In this document: piece after piece, positions 43,688-52,516 of the stretch
Numbering within the stretch: position 1 is the first letter of the stretch
How the letters are laid out: every line of letters starts with the position of its first letter
Assembly: GCF_003063335.1 (NCBI RefSeq)
Contig: NZ_NERX01000002.1
Span: 248,001 to 312,000, forward strand
Direction: 5' to 3'
Origin: Limnohabitans sp. MMS-10A-192
Lineage (GTDB): Bacteria; Pseudomonadota; Gammaproteobacteria; Burkholderiales; Burkholderiaceae_C
Length of the DNA stretch: 64,000 bases
Program-made: the position numbers and the translations under genes
Notes under the pieces: model-generated
Told to the model about the DNA's origin: nothing
Seen by the model: only the letters and a program-made list of their open reading frames with translations
Database searches by the model: none

Positions 43688-44227
43688 TCAGGGTTTGGAT
43701 GTGCCAGGCAGCATGCGGCGCAGGGTGTCGTCTTTGTGCACAAAGTGGTGCATGAAAGCCGCCAGCGCGTGCACCACGATCAGCAAGAGGAAGGCGATGT
43801 TCAACGCTTCGTGCAGTTCGGTCAGCGAGCGGCCCAGCGCTTTGTCTTTGCCAATCAGGTCCGGGATGGGCAGCACGCCGAACCAGACCGTTTGAAAGCC
43901 CTTGGCCGAGCTCATCAGCCAGCCGCTCAAGGGGATGATGACCATGAAGACGTACAGCAGCCAGTGCCCGGCATGAGCCGCCAGTTTCACGGCGCCGTAC
44001 ATGCTCGCTGACATCGCGGGAGGGCGGTGCGAGATGCGCCAGGCCAGGCGCAACCAAACCAGCACGAAGACCGTCACGCCAGCCCATTTGTGCCAAGAGT
44101 ACAGCTGCAGCTTGTCGGGCGACAAGGGCAAGTCGCTCATGTAAAAACCCAGGGCCAGCAGGCCGAAGACCATGAGCGCCATCAGCCAGTGCAGGCTTTT
44201 GGCAAGGGGGGTGTAGTGGGTGCTCAT
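43688..44227 (-). CDS. cybB: Cytochrome b561 (CybB family)
   Basis: A 179-residue membrane protein with four helices and the haem-binding histidines in KSLHWLMALM, YSWHKWAGV, KLAAHAGHWLLY and VVHALAAFMHHF. It shuttles electrons between the quinone pool and periplasmic partners. In this family it is commonly linked with YceI proteins, both copies of which follow here in the same direction. Confidence 0.93.
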   Translation of the reverse strand: MSTHYTPLAKSLHWLMALMVFGLLALGFYMSDLPLSPDKLQLYSWHKWAGVTVFVLVWLRLAWRISHRPPAMSASMYGAVKLAAHAGHWLLYVFMVIIPLSGWLMSSAKGFQTVWFGVLPIPDLIGKDKALGRSLTELHEALNIAFLLLIVVHALAAFMHHFVHKDDTLRRMLPGTSKP

Positions 44228-44239
44228 CGTGTGTCCTGT

Positions 44240-45025
44240 TCAGTGGAAAGTGTAGCCATCCATGGCAATCACATGGTCACTGATACCTCGGAAAAAAGCT
44301 TCTGGCTGTGCGTCAGCGCCCGCAGCGCCCAGTGCGGTGAACAAGGGCAGCAAATGTTCGTCGGTCGGGTGAGCACGTTGGCCAGACGCTTGCTGGCGGT
44401 AGTCCAGCAAAGCAGCCACATCGCGCTGCACCATGTGGGTGTGGATCCAGTCGGCAAACGCTTGCACATAAGCGGGCGCAGCGCCGCCTTGCATGCTCAC
44501 CGTCATGAAGTCGCGCAGGTTGTGCGTCACATTGCCCGAGGCCACGATCAGGATGTTCTGCTCGGTCAGCGGTGCCAGCGCCTGGCCCAAGCGCAAGGCG
44601 TGTGCCGGGCCCAGATGGCTTTGAACCGACAGCGGGACGATCGGGATGTCGGCATCCGGGAACATTTGGCGCAAGGGTGTCCAGGCGCCGTGGTCCAGGC
44701 CGCGGTGGGCGTCTTTCAGGGCAGGCAAGCCTGCGGCCTGCAAGGCGGCGACCACCTGCTCAGCGGCTTCGGGGCAGCCGGTGGCAGGGTATTGCATCTC
44801 GTACAGACGGGGATCAAAACCACCAAAGTCGTGGAGGGTCTCGGGCCGGGTGGCAAAACCCACGGTGGGCGCAGCCGTCTCCCAGTGGGGGCTGACCACC
44901 ACGATGGCGCGGGGCGTGCCCAAGCTCGGCACCAGCTGGCTCATGGCGGCGCCTGCAGCGCCGGGGCGCAGGGCAAACATCGGGGAGCCGTGGGGCACAA
45001 ACAGGACAGATCGGGGGGTGGACAT
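44240..45025 (-). CDS. DODA-type extradiol aromatic-ring-opening dioxygenase
   Basis: A 261-residue LigB-fold enzyme of the 4,5-DOPA dioxygenase/YgiD group. Probable zinc or iron ligands are His12 (VPHGSP), His47 (VSPHWE), a His in SGNVTHNLRD and His in TDEHLLPLF. The bacterial function is uncertain, though these enzymes can cleave catechol-type rings. The start at 45025 (MSTPRSVLFVPHG) fits homologues. It is divergent from a LysR regulator, which probably controls it. Confidence 0.9.
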   Translation of the reverse strand: MSTPRSVLFVPHGSPMFALRPGAAGAAMSQLVPSLGTPRAIVVVSPHWETAAPTVGFATRPETLHDFGGFDPRLYEMQYPATGCPEAAEQVVAALQAAGLPALKDAHRGLDHGAWTPLRQMFPDADIPIVPLSVQSHLGPAHALRLGQALAPLTEQNILIVASGNVTHNLRDFMTVSMQGGAAPAYVQAFADWIHTHMVQRDVAALLDYRQQASGQRAHPTDEHLLPLFTALGAAGADAQPEAFFRGISDHVIAMDGYTFH

Positions 45026-45100
45026 GGGGGCTTTCACTTTCGATGGGTGACTGTAGGTCTTGCCCGTGATTAGAAAAAGTAGCCAATGTGCAAATACTTG

Positions 45101-45115
45101 TTGCAAAATTGGCAA
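45101..45115. promoter_or_regulatory. LysR-type (T-N11-A) operator candidate
   Basis: TTGCAAAATTGGCAA has symmetrical TTGC/GCAA arms and fits the T-N11-A rule of LysR-family sites. It lies three bases before the lysR start in the 92-bp divergent promoter region, the expected place for autoregulation and control of the dioxygenase gene. Confidence 0.5.
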
Positions 45116-45117
45116 CA

Positions 45118-46005
45118 ATGGACAAACTCGATGCGATGCAAACCTTTGTGCGCGTGGCCGAAGCAGGCAGCTTCACCGCCGTGGCCGACCAGCTGCAGGT
45201 GGCGCGCTCGGCCGTCACGCGCCAAATCGCCGGGCTGGAAAAGCACCTGCGCGTCAAGCTCATCACCCGCAGCACGCGCAGCCTGACCTTGACTGCCGCT
45301 GGGGCCGCTTATCTGGAAAAGTGCCGCGTCATCCTGAACATGGTGGACGCGGCCGAATCGAGCTTGGACGAAGAAAAAGCCGTGCCGCGAGGTCGCATCC
45401 GCTTGGGCTTGCCGCTGAGCTTTGGCTTGCAGCGGCTCATGCCCGCCCTGCTGGCGTTCGCCAAGGCGCAGCCGCACATCGAGCTGATGATGGATTTCTC
45501 GGACCAGCGTTCCAACCTGGTTGAAGAAGGCATCGACTTGTCGATCCGCATCACCGCCGATTTGCAGCCGGGCGACATCGTGCGGCACCTGGGCGAATGC
45601 CACTTGCTCACCCTGGCCTCGCCCGGCTATTTGTCAGAGCATGGCCAGCCGCTGCACCCCGAGCAATTGCGGCACCACGAATGCCTGATCTATTCCATGA
45701 CCATGAACGCGGCCACTTGGGCTTATGCCGACGCGGGGCAGGTCAGCGCTTTTGCGGTGCGCGGCCGCATCCGGTCCAACAACGGTGTCGCGCTCACGCA
45801 AGCGGCCGCACAGGGTCTGGGCATCACGCGCCAGCCGGACTTCATTGCCGAGCCCTTTTTGGCGCGGGGCGAGGTGGTCGAGCTTTTGCAGGACTTTGCG
45901 CCACCGGCCTTGGGCATTTACGCGGTGCTGCCCAGCAACCGCTACATCCCGCATCGGGTGAACGTGTTGATCGAGCACCTGGCCAAAGCCTTGCGATCGG
46001 CTTGA
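45118..46005 (+). CDS. LysR family transcriptional regulator
   Basis: A 295-residue regulator. The winged helix-turn-helix occupies residues 1 to about 60 (MDKLDAMQTFVRVAEAGSFT, VARSAVTRQIAGLEKHL), and a periplasmic-binding-protein-like effector domain follows. The ATG at 45118 is standard for the family; an upstream alternative at 45088 adds ten residues and would include the operator. It is divergent from the DODA dioxygenase gene, its likely target. Confidence 0.93.
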   Translation: MDKLDAMQTFVRVAEAGSFTAVADQLQVARSAVTRQIAGLEKHLRVKLITRSTRSLTLTAAGAAYLEKCRVILNMVDAAESSLDEEKAVPRGRIRLGLPLSFGLQRLMPALLAFAKAQPHIELMMDFSDQRSNLVEEGIDLSIRITADLQPGDIVRHLGECHLLTLASPGYLSEHGQPLHPEQLRHHECLIYSMTMNAATWAYADAGQVSAFAVRGRIRSNNGVALTQAAAQGLGITRQPDFIAEPFLARGEVVELLQDFAPPALGIYAVLPSNRYIPHRVNVLIEHLAKALRSA

Positions 46006-46088
46006 GCGTGTCCCGTGCTTGACGCACGCCAGACCCATTTCGGACACAATGCGCCCACTGCCGATCAACGCGTTCACAGGACGAGACC

Positions 46089-47525
46089 ATGACTTACCCC
46101 AACACCCAGCTCTTCATCAATGGCCAATGGTGTGATGCCGAAAGCGGCCGCACGATGCCCGTGTTCAACCCCGCCACCGGCGCCGAGATTGGTCGCCTGG
46201 CCCATGCCGGTGTGGCCGACTTGGAGCGTGCTGCGCAGGCCGCGCAAAAGGGTTTTGAGATCTGGCGCGACACGCCCGCCAACGAGCGCAGCGCCATCAT
46301 GCGCAAAGCCGCCGCCCTGATGCGCGAGCGCGCCCCCCAAATTGCCGAGCTGCTCACGCAAGAGCAAGGCAAGCCGCTGGGCGAAGCCAAGGTCGAAGCC
46401 ATGTCGGCTGCCGACATCATCGAGTGGTTCGCCGAAGAAGGCCGCCGCGTGTATGGCCGCATCGTGCCGCCGCGCAACATCAATGTGCAGCAGCAGGTGC
46501 TCAAGCAGCCCGTGGGCCCTGTGGCGGCATTCACCCCCTGGAACTTCCCGGTCAACCAGGTGGTGCGCAAGATGTCGGCGGCCCTGGCCACCGGTTGCTC
46601 GATCATCGTCAAAGCGCCCGAAGAAACACCGGCATCGCCCGCCGAGTTGATCCGCGCCTTTCAGGACGCAGGCGTGCCCGAAGGCGTGATTGGCCTGGTT
46701 TACGGCACACCGTCTGAGATCTCCAACTACCTGATCGCGCACCCCGTGATCCGCAAAATCACCTTCACGGGCTCCACGCCGGTGGGCAAGCAGCTGGCGG
46801 CCTTGGCCGGTCAGCACATGAAGCGCGCCACCATGGAGCTGGGCGGTCACGCCCCGGTGATCGTGGCCGAAGACGGCGACATCGCCCTGGCGGTGAAGAC
46901 GGCTGGCGCGGCCAAGTTCCGCAATGCCGGTCAGGTGTGCATCTCGCCCACCCGCTTTTTGGTGCACCACAAAGTCGCCGAAGAGTTTTCGCAGTTGATG
47001 GCCGCGCACGCCCAGTCGCTCAAGGTGGGTGATGGCTTGGTGGCGGGCACGCAAATGGGCCCCTTGGCCAATGAGCGCCGCCTGGTGGCCATGCAAGCGA
47101 TCGTGCAAGACGCCCGCGCCAAAGGCGCCAAGGTGCTGGCCGGTGGCGAGCGCATCGGGACCGAAGGCCTGTTCTTTGCGCCCACGGTCTTGTCGCATGT
47201 GCCGCTGGACGCCGATGTGGTCAACAACGAGCCCTTCGGTCCGATTGCCGCGATCCGCACTTTCGAGAAGATCGAAGACGCGATCGCGGAAGCCAACCGC
47301 CTGCCTTTCGGCTTGTCGGGTTACGCCTTCACCAACTCCCTCAAGACCTCGCACCTGTTGAGCCAGCGCCTGGAGGTGGGCATGCTTTGGGTCAACCAGC
47401 CTGCAGCCCCTTGGCCTGAGCTGCCTTTTGGCGGCATCAAGGATTCGGGCTACGGCTCCGAAGGCGGCCCCGAGGCGCTGGACGCTTACCTCAACACCAA
47501 GACGGTCTCGATCTTCAACGCTTAA
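46089..47525 (+). CDS. NAD(P)-dependent succinate-semialdehyde-type aldehyde dehydrogenase
   Basis: A 478-residue ALDH superfamily enzyme. The catalytic pair is Glu250 (TMELGGHAP) and Cys284 ([12 protein letters not shown]); [12 protein letters not shown] and [12 protein letters not shown] are cofactor-site segments. By overall similarity it belongs with succinate-semialdehyde/glutarate-semialdehyde dehydrogenases; the true aldehyde is unknown. It follows the lysR gene by 83 bp and may have its own promoter. Confidence 0.9.
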   Translation: MTYPNTQLFINGQWCDAESGRTMPVFNPATGAEIGRLAHAGVADLERAAQAAQKGFEIWRDTPANERSAIMRKAAALMRERAPQIAELLTQEQGKPLGEAKVEAMSAADIIEWFAEEGRRVYGRIVPPRNINVQQQVLKQPVGPVAAFTPWNFPVNQVVRKMSAALATGCSIIVKAPEETPASPAELIRAFQDAGVPEGVIGLVYGTPSEISNYLIAHPVIRKITFTGSTPVGKQLAALAGQHMKRATMELGGHAPVIVAEDGDIALAVKTAGAAKFRNAGQVCISPTRFLVHHKVAEEFSQLMAAHAQSLKVGDGLVAGTQMGPLANERRLVAMQAIVQDARAKGAKVLAGGERIGTEGLFFAPTVLSHVPLDADVVNNEPFGPIAAIRTFEKIEDAIAEANRLPFGLSGYAFTNSLKTSHLLSQRLEVGMLWVNQPAAPWPELPFGGIKDSGYGSEGGPEALDAYLNTKTVSIFNA

Positions 47526-47619
47526 GACCGATTCGATCTGCAGGTCGGGGCTTCAGTCCTGACATCAGGCTTGTGTTGAATCAGCGTCGGCGCGGAAGCG
47601 CCAAGCTACCCACAGGTCT

Positions 47620-49530
47620 TCAAGAGCCGATCACGCCGCCGTCGATTTTGCGGATCACCACGTTCGCAGAGCGGGGGCGGCCATCGGGCTGGTAGTCGGG
47701 CCAGCTCGAATACTTTTGCGGCTGCTGGGGGTCGCTTCGGTCGGTGGGCGTTTCACCCGGGTGCTGCACGCTGATGAACAGGTTGCGGCCATCGGGCGTG
47801 AAGCTCACGCCGGTGATCTCGCAGTTGGTGGGCCCGGTCAAGAAGCGGCGAATCTCGCCCGTGGCCGTGTCGCAAGCCAGCATCTGGTTGTTGCCGATGC
47901 GGGCGAATTCGCCTTTGTACATCTGCGTGGCGTGGGCATCGGTCTGGATCCACAGCAAGCCATTGGGGCTGAAGCCCAAACCGTCCGGGCAGCCAAAGAT
48001 GTCGCCCTTCACGTTGCCCTTGGCCTCGGCCCGTTCGTTGGCCGGGTCACCGGCCAGCACCAGGTGGTTCCATTCAAAGGTCATGCCGTCAAAGTCACCC
48101 GCCTCGCGCCAGCGGATGATTTGGCCCATGCTGTTGTTGGCCCTCGGGTTGGCCGCGTCAACGCCGGGCTTGCCCGGTGTGCCGCGTTGGCTGTTGTTGG
48201 TCAGCGTGCAATAGACCCAGCGCGAAGCCTTGTCGATGGCCAGCCATTCGGGGCGGTCCATCTTGGTCGCGCCCAGCAAATCGCTGGCCTGCCGCGCTTT
48301 GATGAGCACCTCGCCCTGGTCGGCAAAACCGTTGGCCGCTGTGAGTGGCCCTTGGCCATGCACCAGCGGCAGCCACTGGCCTTGGCCGTTGGCATCGAAG
48401 CGGGCCACATGCAGCGTGCCCTCGTCCAGCAGGTGGCGGTTGGCTTTGGCCCCGCCGGGCTGCATGCGGCCAGTGCTGACGAATTTGTAGATGTATTCAA
48501 AGCGGGCGTCTTCGCCCGAATAGACCACGGCGCGTTGGTCTTGCGTGAGCGCCACCCAAGCGCCCTCGTGCGCGGCGCGGCCCAGAGCCGTGCGTTTGAT
48601 GGGGGTGCTGCTCGGGTCCATGGGATCGACTTCGACCACCCAGCCAAAGCGGTTGGCTTCATTGGGTGTTTTGGTGGCGTCAAAGCGCTCGTCAAAACGC
48701 TCCCAGGCGTACAGCCCTTTTTCGTTCATGCCCCAGCGTTTGTGGTGGGCGCTGATGTCTTTGCCGCCACCGAAATAGAACATCCAGTTCTCTTCGCCCG
48801 ACAGATAAGTGCCCCAGGGCGTGGCGCTGCTGGCGCAGTTGTTCAGTGTGCCCAACGTGGTGCGGCCTTGCGGGTCGGCGGCGGTGCGCAGCAGGGCGTG
48901 GCCTGCGGCCGGGCCCGACATGGCAAACGGCGTGTCCATGGTGAAGCGGCGCGCATAGGCTGAGGGGCGCACCATCTCCCACTGCGTGCCGTTGAACTTG
49001 ACCTCGTAGACCGACAGGCCGTGGGCGTTTTGCGACTTCTTCACTTTGGCCGCGTTCATGGGCGCAAAGCCATCGGGGTGCAGCAAGCCGTCGTCGGTGT
49101 ACTCGTGGTTGAGGGCGATCAGGCCGTGGGTGGATGAGCCGTTCAGCGGGAAAAAAGCCAGGCCGTCGTGGTGCATGCCCAGTTGTGCGGCCTGGTCCTC
49201 GGCGCTGTTGCTGGCGTCCGTGCGAAACGCCGGCATGTTGCCCGCGATGCCCACAGGCTCCCCCCAGCGGGCGATCACTTGCGCCACGTAGCCGGGCGGC
49301 ACCACCAGGGCATCGGTCTGGCCGGGCGGGATGGCGGTGAAGCCCAAGCGCGCTTTGTCTGTGGCCAAACTGGCGCAGCCCGACAAAGGGTGCAACACGC
49401 CCAGCAAGCTGGCCAGCCCTGCACCGCGCAAGACCGTGCGGCGGTCCAGCGGCAGGCGGGCGATCAGTTCATGGATCGAGGGGTTGCCAGAGCGGTTGCT
49501 GTCTTCCATGGTCGAAAAGTCTTTGGGCAT
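47620..49530 (-). CDS. phoX: PhoX-type alkaline phosphatase (Tat-exported)
   Basis: A 636-residue PhoX (DUF839) enzyme that releases phosphate from organic esters and uses calcium and iron. The N-terminus has a twin-arginine signal LDRRTVLRGAGLASLLG (Arg30-Arg31), then SGC at 52 that could be a lipobox. PhoX motifs visible are ALNHEYTDDGL, NNCASSATPWGTYLSGEENW, HEGAWVAL, and FGCPDGLGFSPNGLLWIQTD in two parts. A Pho box lies 69-86 bp upstream, indicating induction by phosphate starvation. Start 49530 (MPKDFSTMED) is typical. Confidence 0.94.
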   Translation of the reverse strand: MPKDFSTMEDSNRSGNPSIHELIARLPLDRRTVLRGAGLASLLGVLHPLSGCASLATDKARLGFTAIPPGQTDALVVPPGYVAQVIARWGEPVGIAGNMPAFRTDASNSAEDQAAQLGMHHDGLAFFPLNGSSTHGLIALNHEYTDDGLLHPDGFAPMNAAKVKKSQNAHGLSVYEVKFNGTQWEMVRPSAYARRFTMDTPFAMSGPAAGHALLRTAADPQGRTTLGTLNNCASSATPWGTYLSGEENWMFYFGGGKDISAHHKRWGMNEKGLYAWERFDERFDATKTPNEANRFGWVVEVDPMDPSSTPIKRTALGRAAHEGAWVALTQDQRAVVYSGEDARFEYIYKFVSTGRMQPGGAKANRHLLDEGTLHVARFDANGQGQWLPLVHGQGPLTAANGFADQGEVLIKARQASDLLGATKMDRPEWLAIDKASRWVYCTLTNNSQRGTPGKPGVDAANPRANNSMGQIIRWREAGDFDGMTFEWNHLVLAGDPANERAEAKGNVKGDIFGCPDGLGFSPNGLLWIQTDAHATQMYKGEFARIGNNQMLACDTATGEIRRFLTGPTNCEITGVSFTPDGRNLFISVQHPGETPTDRSDPQQPQKYSSWPDYQPDGRPRSANVVIRKIDGGVIGS

Positions 49531-49584
49531 GCGTGCTCTCCACAAGTTCAGGTCAGCGGCCGGAGGATTCAGCCAAGTCACGAA

Positions 49585-49616
49585 AGATAACCCGCTGCGA
49601 TGACACAGGTGTGAAA
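49585..49616 (-). promoter_or_regulatory. Pho box and -10 element of phoX
   Basis: On the minus strand TTTCACA-CCTG-TGTCATC (49616-49599) is a pair of 7-mers spaced by four bases, close to the PhoB consensus TGTCATA-N4-TGTCAT. Eight bases further on, TTATCT (49590-49585) is well placed as the -10, so the box replaces the -35 as in known PhoB promoters. Confidence 0.7.
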
Positions 49617-49708
49617 GCCAGGTGCTTGACAGTTTCCTGTGCGCCAGATCAAGAAAACGCGGTGTCGGTTTCAATAGCATGAGTCCATCGCTTTGGAGGC
49701 CCGGTCTC

Positions 49709-50152
49709 ATGAAACACACACGTTCCCAATTGGCCTGGTGGGTCAGCTTTTTGCCGGTCAGCTTCTTGCTCATGTCGGGCGCTTGCTGGGCGCAGACTTC
49801 CGTCGCTTTGGGGCGAGCGGACTTTCGCGACAACTGCGCCAGTTGCCATGGCATGACGGGCAAGGGCGATGGCCCGATGCGGTCCTCGCTGGTCAAGTCG
49901 CCTGCAGATTTGACGACGATCGCTCAGCGCAATGCGGGCGCGTTTCCACAGGATTTGATGGCCGAGGTGATCGATGGCCGTTGGTCGGGCGATGCAGGGC
50001 CGCACGGCTCGCGTGAAATGCCGGTCTGGGGCCAGGTTTTCAAAAAGCGCGCCATGACCCGTCCGGGTGACTCGGCGGGCACCGCAGAGTGGTCAGCGCA
50101 GGACCGCATCATCTCCTTGCTCAAGTACCTGGAAGACATCCAGGTCAAATGA
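49709..50152 (+). CDS. Exported monohaem cytochrome c
   Basis: A 147-residue protein with a signal peptide (FLPVSFLLMSGACWAQ) and one haem-c site CASCH (Cys43, Cys46, His47). The sixth ligand is probably Met in SREMPVWG. It belongs to the small class I cytochromes (cytochrome CBB3-like). GGAGG precedes ATG 49709; ATG 49679 is a possible longer start. It is divergent from phoX and its electron partner is not evident. Confidence 0.9.
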   Translation: MKHTRSQLAWWVSFLPVSFLLMSGACWAQTSVALGRADFRDNCASCHGMTGKGDGPMRSSLVKSPADLTTIAQRNAGAFPQDLMAEVIDGRWSGDAGPHGSREMPVWGQVFKKRAMTRPGDSAGTAEWSAQDRIISLLKYLEDIQVK

Positions 50153-50165
50153 GCTGACCGGGACT

Positions 50166-50708
50166 TCAGGGCGCGCTGAGCTGGATGCGCTGCAGGTCAA
50201 AGCCGTTGGCGGCCAATTTGTCGAGCAAGCTCTGGTAAGTGGCCGCAGGCAATTCCGGTGTGCGTGACAGGATCCACAAATACTCCCGGCTGGGTTCGCT
50301 CACCACCACCCATTGGTATTGCGGGTCGAGGTCGATGATCCAGTAGTTGCCCCAAACCAAGGGGATGAACGACAACCAGGCCGGTGCAAAGCGCACTTGC
50401 AGGCGGGGCGAGTTGGCGCGGCCAATCTGGCGCGCCTGGCCCAGGGCTTCGCTCCACTCTCCGCTGGCGGTTTTGCAGCGGTTGAGCACCTGCACCTGGC
50501 CATCGGCTTGCAGGCTGTAGTGGGCGCTGGTGCTGCTGGCGCATTTTTTCTGGAACCAGTTGGGGTACTTGGCGATCTCGTACCAAGTGCCCATGTAGCG
50601 CGGCACGTCCACGGACGCCACGGTGCTCAGGGGTGCAGGCGTCTGGGCCGAAGCCGTCAGCGCACACAGGCCCAGGCACAGCGCGGCCAGCAGTGTGGCG
50701 GGGCGCAT
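50166..50708 (-). CDS. blc: Lipocalin of the Blc (outer-membrane lipocalin) family
   Basis: A 180-residue exported lipocalin: signal peptide ending LTASAQ, then VDVPRYMGTWYEIAKYPNWF with the lipocalin GxW motif, and the second conserved region SREYLWILSRTP. Unlike E. coli Blc, no lipobox cysteine follows the signal, so it is probably soluble in the periplasm. Its ATG overlaps the stop of the SDR gene (TGATG), so the two are co-translated. Confidence 0.92.
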   Translation of the reverse strand: MRPATLLAALCLGLCALTASAQTPAPLSTVASVDVPRYMGTWYEIAKYPNWFQKKCASSTSAHYSLQADGQVQVLNRCKTASGEWSEALGQARQIGRANSPRLQVRFAPAWLSFIPLVWGNYWIIDLDPQYQWVVVSEPSREYLWILSRTPELPAATYQSLLDKLAANGFDLQRIQLSAP

Positions 50709-51502
50709 CACACCACGATCGGGTTGAGGGCCCCGTCCATGCTCATGCAAATGCCGGTGATGTAGCTGGCCTTGGCCGAAGCCAGAAAGACCACCGCGTT
50801 GGCGATCTCCTCGGGCTCCGCCATGCGGCCCAGGGGGATGCGCGCCACGGCCTGGGCCATCGCTTGCTCGGTGCTGATGCCTTGGTTGCGGGCATCGGCC
50901 ACCATGCCTTCTTGCAGGCGGTCGGTGCGCGTCAGGCCGGGGTTGATCGCGTTCACGCGGATGCCCTGCGGGCCATAAGCCGCAGCCAGTCCGGCGCTGG
51001 CCAGCATCAGGGCCGCATTGGCCGCGCCACCGGGCAGGTGGATGGGGCTGGCCACTTTGCCGCCGTTGCCCACCACGTTGACCACGGCACCTTGGCCACG
51101 AGCGGCCATGCGCTGGATGCTGGGGTTGATCATGTGGATGTAGGTGAAGTACTTGGCCTGCATCGCGTCTTGCCAGGCCTCGGGCGTCAGCTCGGGTGCG
51201 GGCGTGCGTTTGGCGGCGCCGGCCGAATTGACCAGCACATCGACCGGGCCGAAGGCAGCCTCGGCCGAGTTGAGCGCCGTCAGGGCCGCTTGCGGGTCGC
51301 GCAAATCGGCGGCCACGGTGTGGATGCGCTCGGCCGCAAATTGGGTTTGCAGGCTTTGGCGGGCCTTGTCCAGGTTGGCGGTATCACGCGAGACGAGCGA
51401 CACCTTCGCGCCCTCTTGCAAGAAGGCCTGCGCACAGGCCAGGCCGATGCCTTTGCTGCCGCCAGTGATCAGAACGTGTTGGTTTTGAAGTTGCAAATCC
51501 AT
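50708..51502 (-). CDS. Short-chain dehydrogenase-like protein lacking the catalytic Tyr/Lys
   Basis: A 264-residue SDR-fold protein. The cofactor loop LITGGSKGIGLACA and the NSAG and NPGLTRTD segments are intact. At the active site, where YxxxK is expected, the sequence reads PGGAANAAL (Gly158 for Tyr, Asn162 for Lys), and the usual Ser is replaced within VVGNGGK. It therefore cannot work by the standard SDR chemistry. It follows the GntR regulator gene by 40 bp in the same direction and precedes blc. It may be a binding or regulatory protein, or use other residues. Confidence 0.88.
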   Translation of the reverse strand: MDLQLQNQHVLITGGSKGIGLACAQAFLQEGAKVSLVSRDTANLDKARQSLQTQFAAERIHTVAADLRDPQAALTALNSAEAAFGPVDVLVNSAGAAKRTPAPELTPEAWQDAMQAKYFTYIHMINPSIQRMAARGQGAVVNVVGNGGKVASPIHLPGGAANAALMLASAGLAAAYGPQGIRVNAINPGLTRTDRLQEGMVADARNQGISTEQAMAQAVARIPLGRMAEPEEIANAVVFLASAKASYITGICMSMDGALNPIVV

Positions 51503-51542
51503 GAAGGTGCCTTGTGATGCAGGAGAAAGAAAAGAGAGGGTT

Positions 51543-52325
51543 TCAGCTGTTGTGGCGTTTGACGCCTTTGACCAGAGGCTGAGCCAGGCGCTCGCCCTCT
51601 TGTTGCCAGAACACCGGGTCGGCGCATCGAATGCGCACGATCGCATTGCCCATGTGGGTGGCGGCGGCTTGGCGTGCCAGCTGCGCATCGCCCGCCTGAA
51701 CAGCTTCGAGGATGGCCTGATGTTCGCTCTGCACTTGCTTGGCAAAGTCAACCCGCCGTGCCTCGTTGGCCCGCGTGACCTGAGTCACGCCACGCAAGAA
51801 TTGGCCGAGATACTCCAGCGTTTGAATCAGGAAAGGGTTGCGCGCCGCGTCGGCAATGGCGCGGTGGAATTTCATGTCTTCGTCCACACCGTTGTGGCCG
51901 GCTTGCACGGCCGCATCCAGCGCCTTGACGGCTTGTGTGATGGCGCGGATGTCGGCAGCATTGCGCCGCTGTGCGGCCAGGCCGGCCACTTCGGCTTCCA
52001 GCGCGCGGCGCACTTCGACCATCTGGATCACCGCTTCTTCAGAGGCGGCCAACTGGGCTTCAAAGTTCAAAGGGGCAAACGGCAGCTGGTTGTTCACAAA
52101 CACGCCGCTGCCTTGACGCGAGTCCACCAGGCCCAGCGATTTCAGGCGGGAGACCGCTTCGCGCACCACGGTGCGACTGACCTGAAATTGCTCGACCAGG
52201 CGTGCCTCGGTCGGCAGCTTGTCGCCGGGCTGCAGGCGGCCTTGCTTGATCTCGGCGGCCAATTGCTCGGCCACCTGATCGGACAGACGCGCACCGCTGG
52301 AGACGGGGGTGAAGTGTTGACTCAT
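51543..52325 (-). CDS. GntR family (FadR/FCD subfamily) transcriptional regulator
   Basis: A 260-residue regulator: winged helix-turn-helix in residues about 12-80 (GDKLPTEARLVEQFQVSRTV, EAVSRLKSLGLV) and an all-helical FCD ligand domain with the metal-binding pattern EDMKFHRAIADAARN...H...H. Such proteins usually repress catabolic operons and respond to organic acids. ATG 52325 was chosen over the TTG at 52340. A palindrome directly before the start suggests autoregulation. Possible targets are the SDR-blc genes, the divergent flavin hydroxylase operon and perhaps tctC. Confidence 0.92.
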   Translation of the reverse strand: MSQHFTPVSSGARLSDQVAEQLAAEIKQGRLQPGDKLPTEARLVEQFQVSRTVVREAVSRLKSLGLVDSRQGSGVFVNNQLPFAPLNFEAQLAASEEAVIQMVEVRRALEAEVAGLAAQRRNAADIRAITQAVKALDAAVQAGHNGVDEDMKFHRAIADAARNPFLIQTLEYLGQFLRGVTQVTRANEARRVDFAKQVQSEHQAILEAVQAGDAQLARQAAATHMGNAIVRIRCADPVFWQQEGERLAQPLVKGVKRHNS

Positions 52326-52329
52326 GGAG

Positions 52330-52340
52330 TTGTCATACAA
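52330..52340. promoter_or_regulatory. Palindromic operator candidate for the GntR regulator
   Basis: TTGTCATACAA has inverted TTGT/ACAA arms around CAT and lies four bases before the regulator's start codon. This is typical of FCD-type GntR sites and suggests autorepression. Confidence 0.5.
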
Positions 52341-52429
52341 AGAAACAAGTGAAAGGATAGCCGCAGTGGTTTTTCTTTGCTGAAAGCCTGGTGACAGCGC
52401 TGAAACCAGGGCATTGGCCTGTGTTTTTA

Positions 52430-52472
52430 AAATTACGGATAGGTAAACTGATTTATCTATAGTAAATTACGG
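52430..52472. promoter_or_regulatory. Direct repeats in the divergent gntR-hydroxylase promoter region
   Basis: AAATTACGG occurs at 52430-52438 and again at 52464-52472, 34 bp apart, with an AT-rich GATAGGTAAACTGATTTATC imperfect inverted repeat between them. This is the most AT-rich part of the region and probably contains the hydroxylase promoter and binding sites for an unknown regulator. Confidence 0.4.
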
Positions 52473-52516
52473 GTGTCGCACCCAGGGGTGCTTTTTCACA
52501 TGGCCGGAGACCACGC

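Noticed and set aside
47589..47602. GGCGCGGAAGCGCC hairpin after the aldehyde dehydrogenase gene
   Set aside because: A 5-bp stem without a T tract; too short to call a terminator with confidence.
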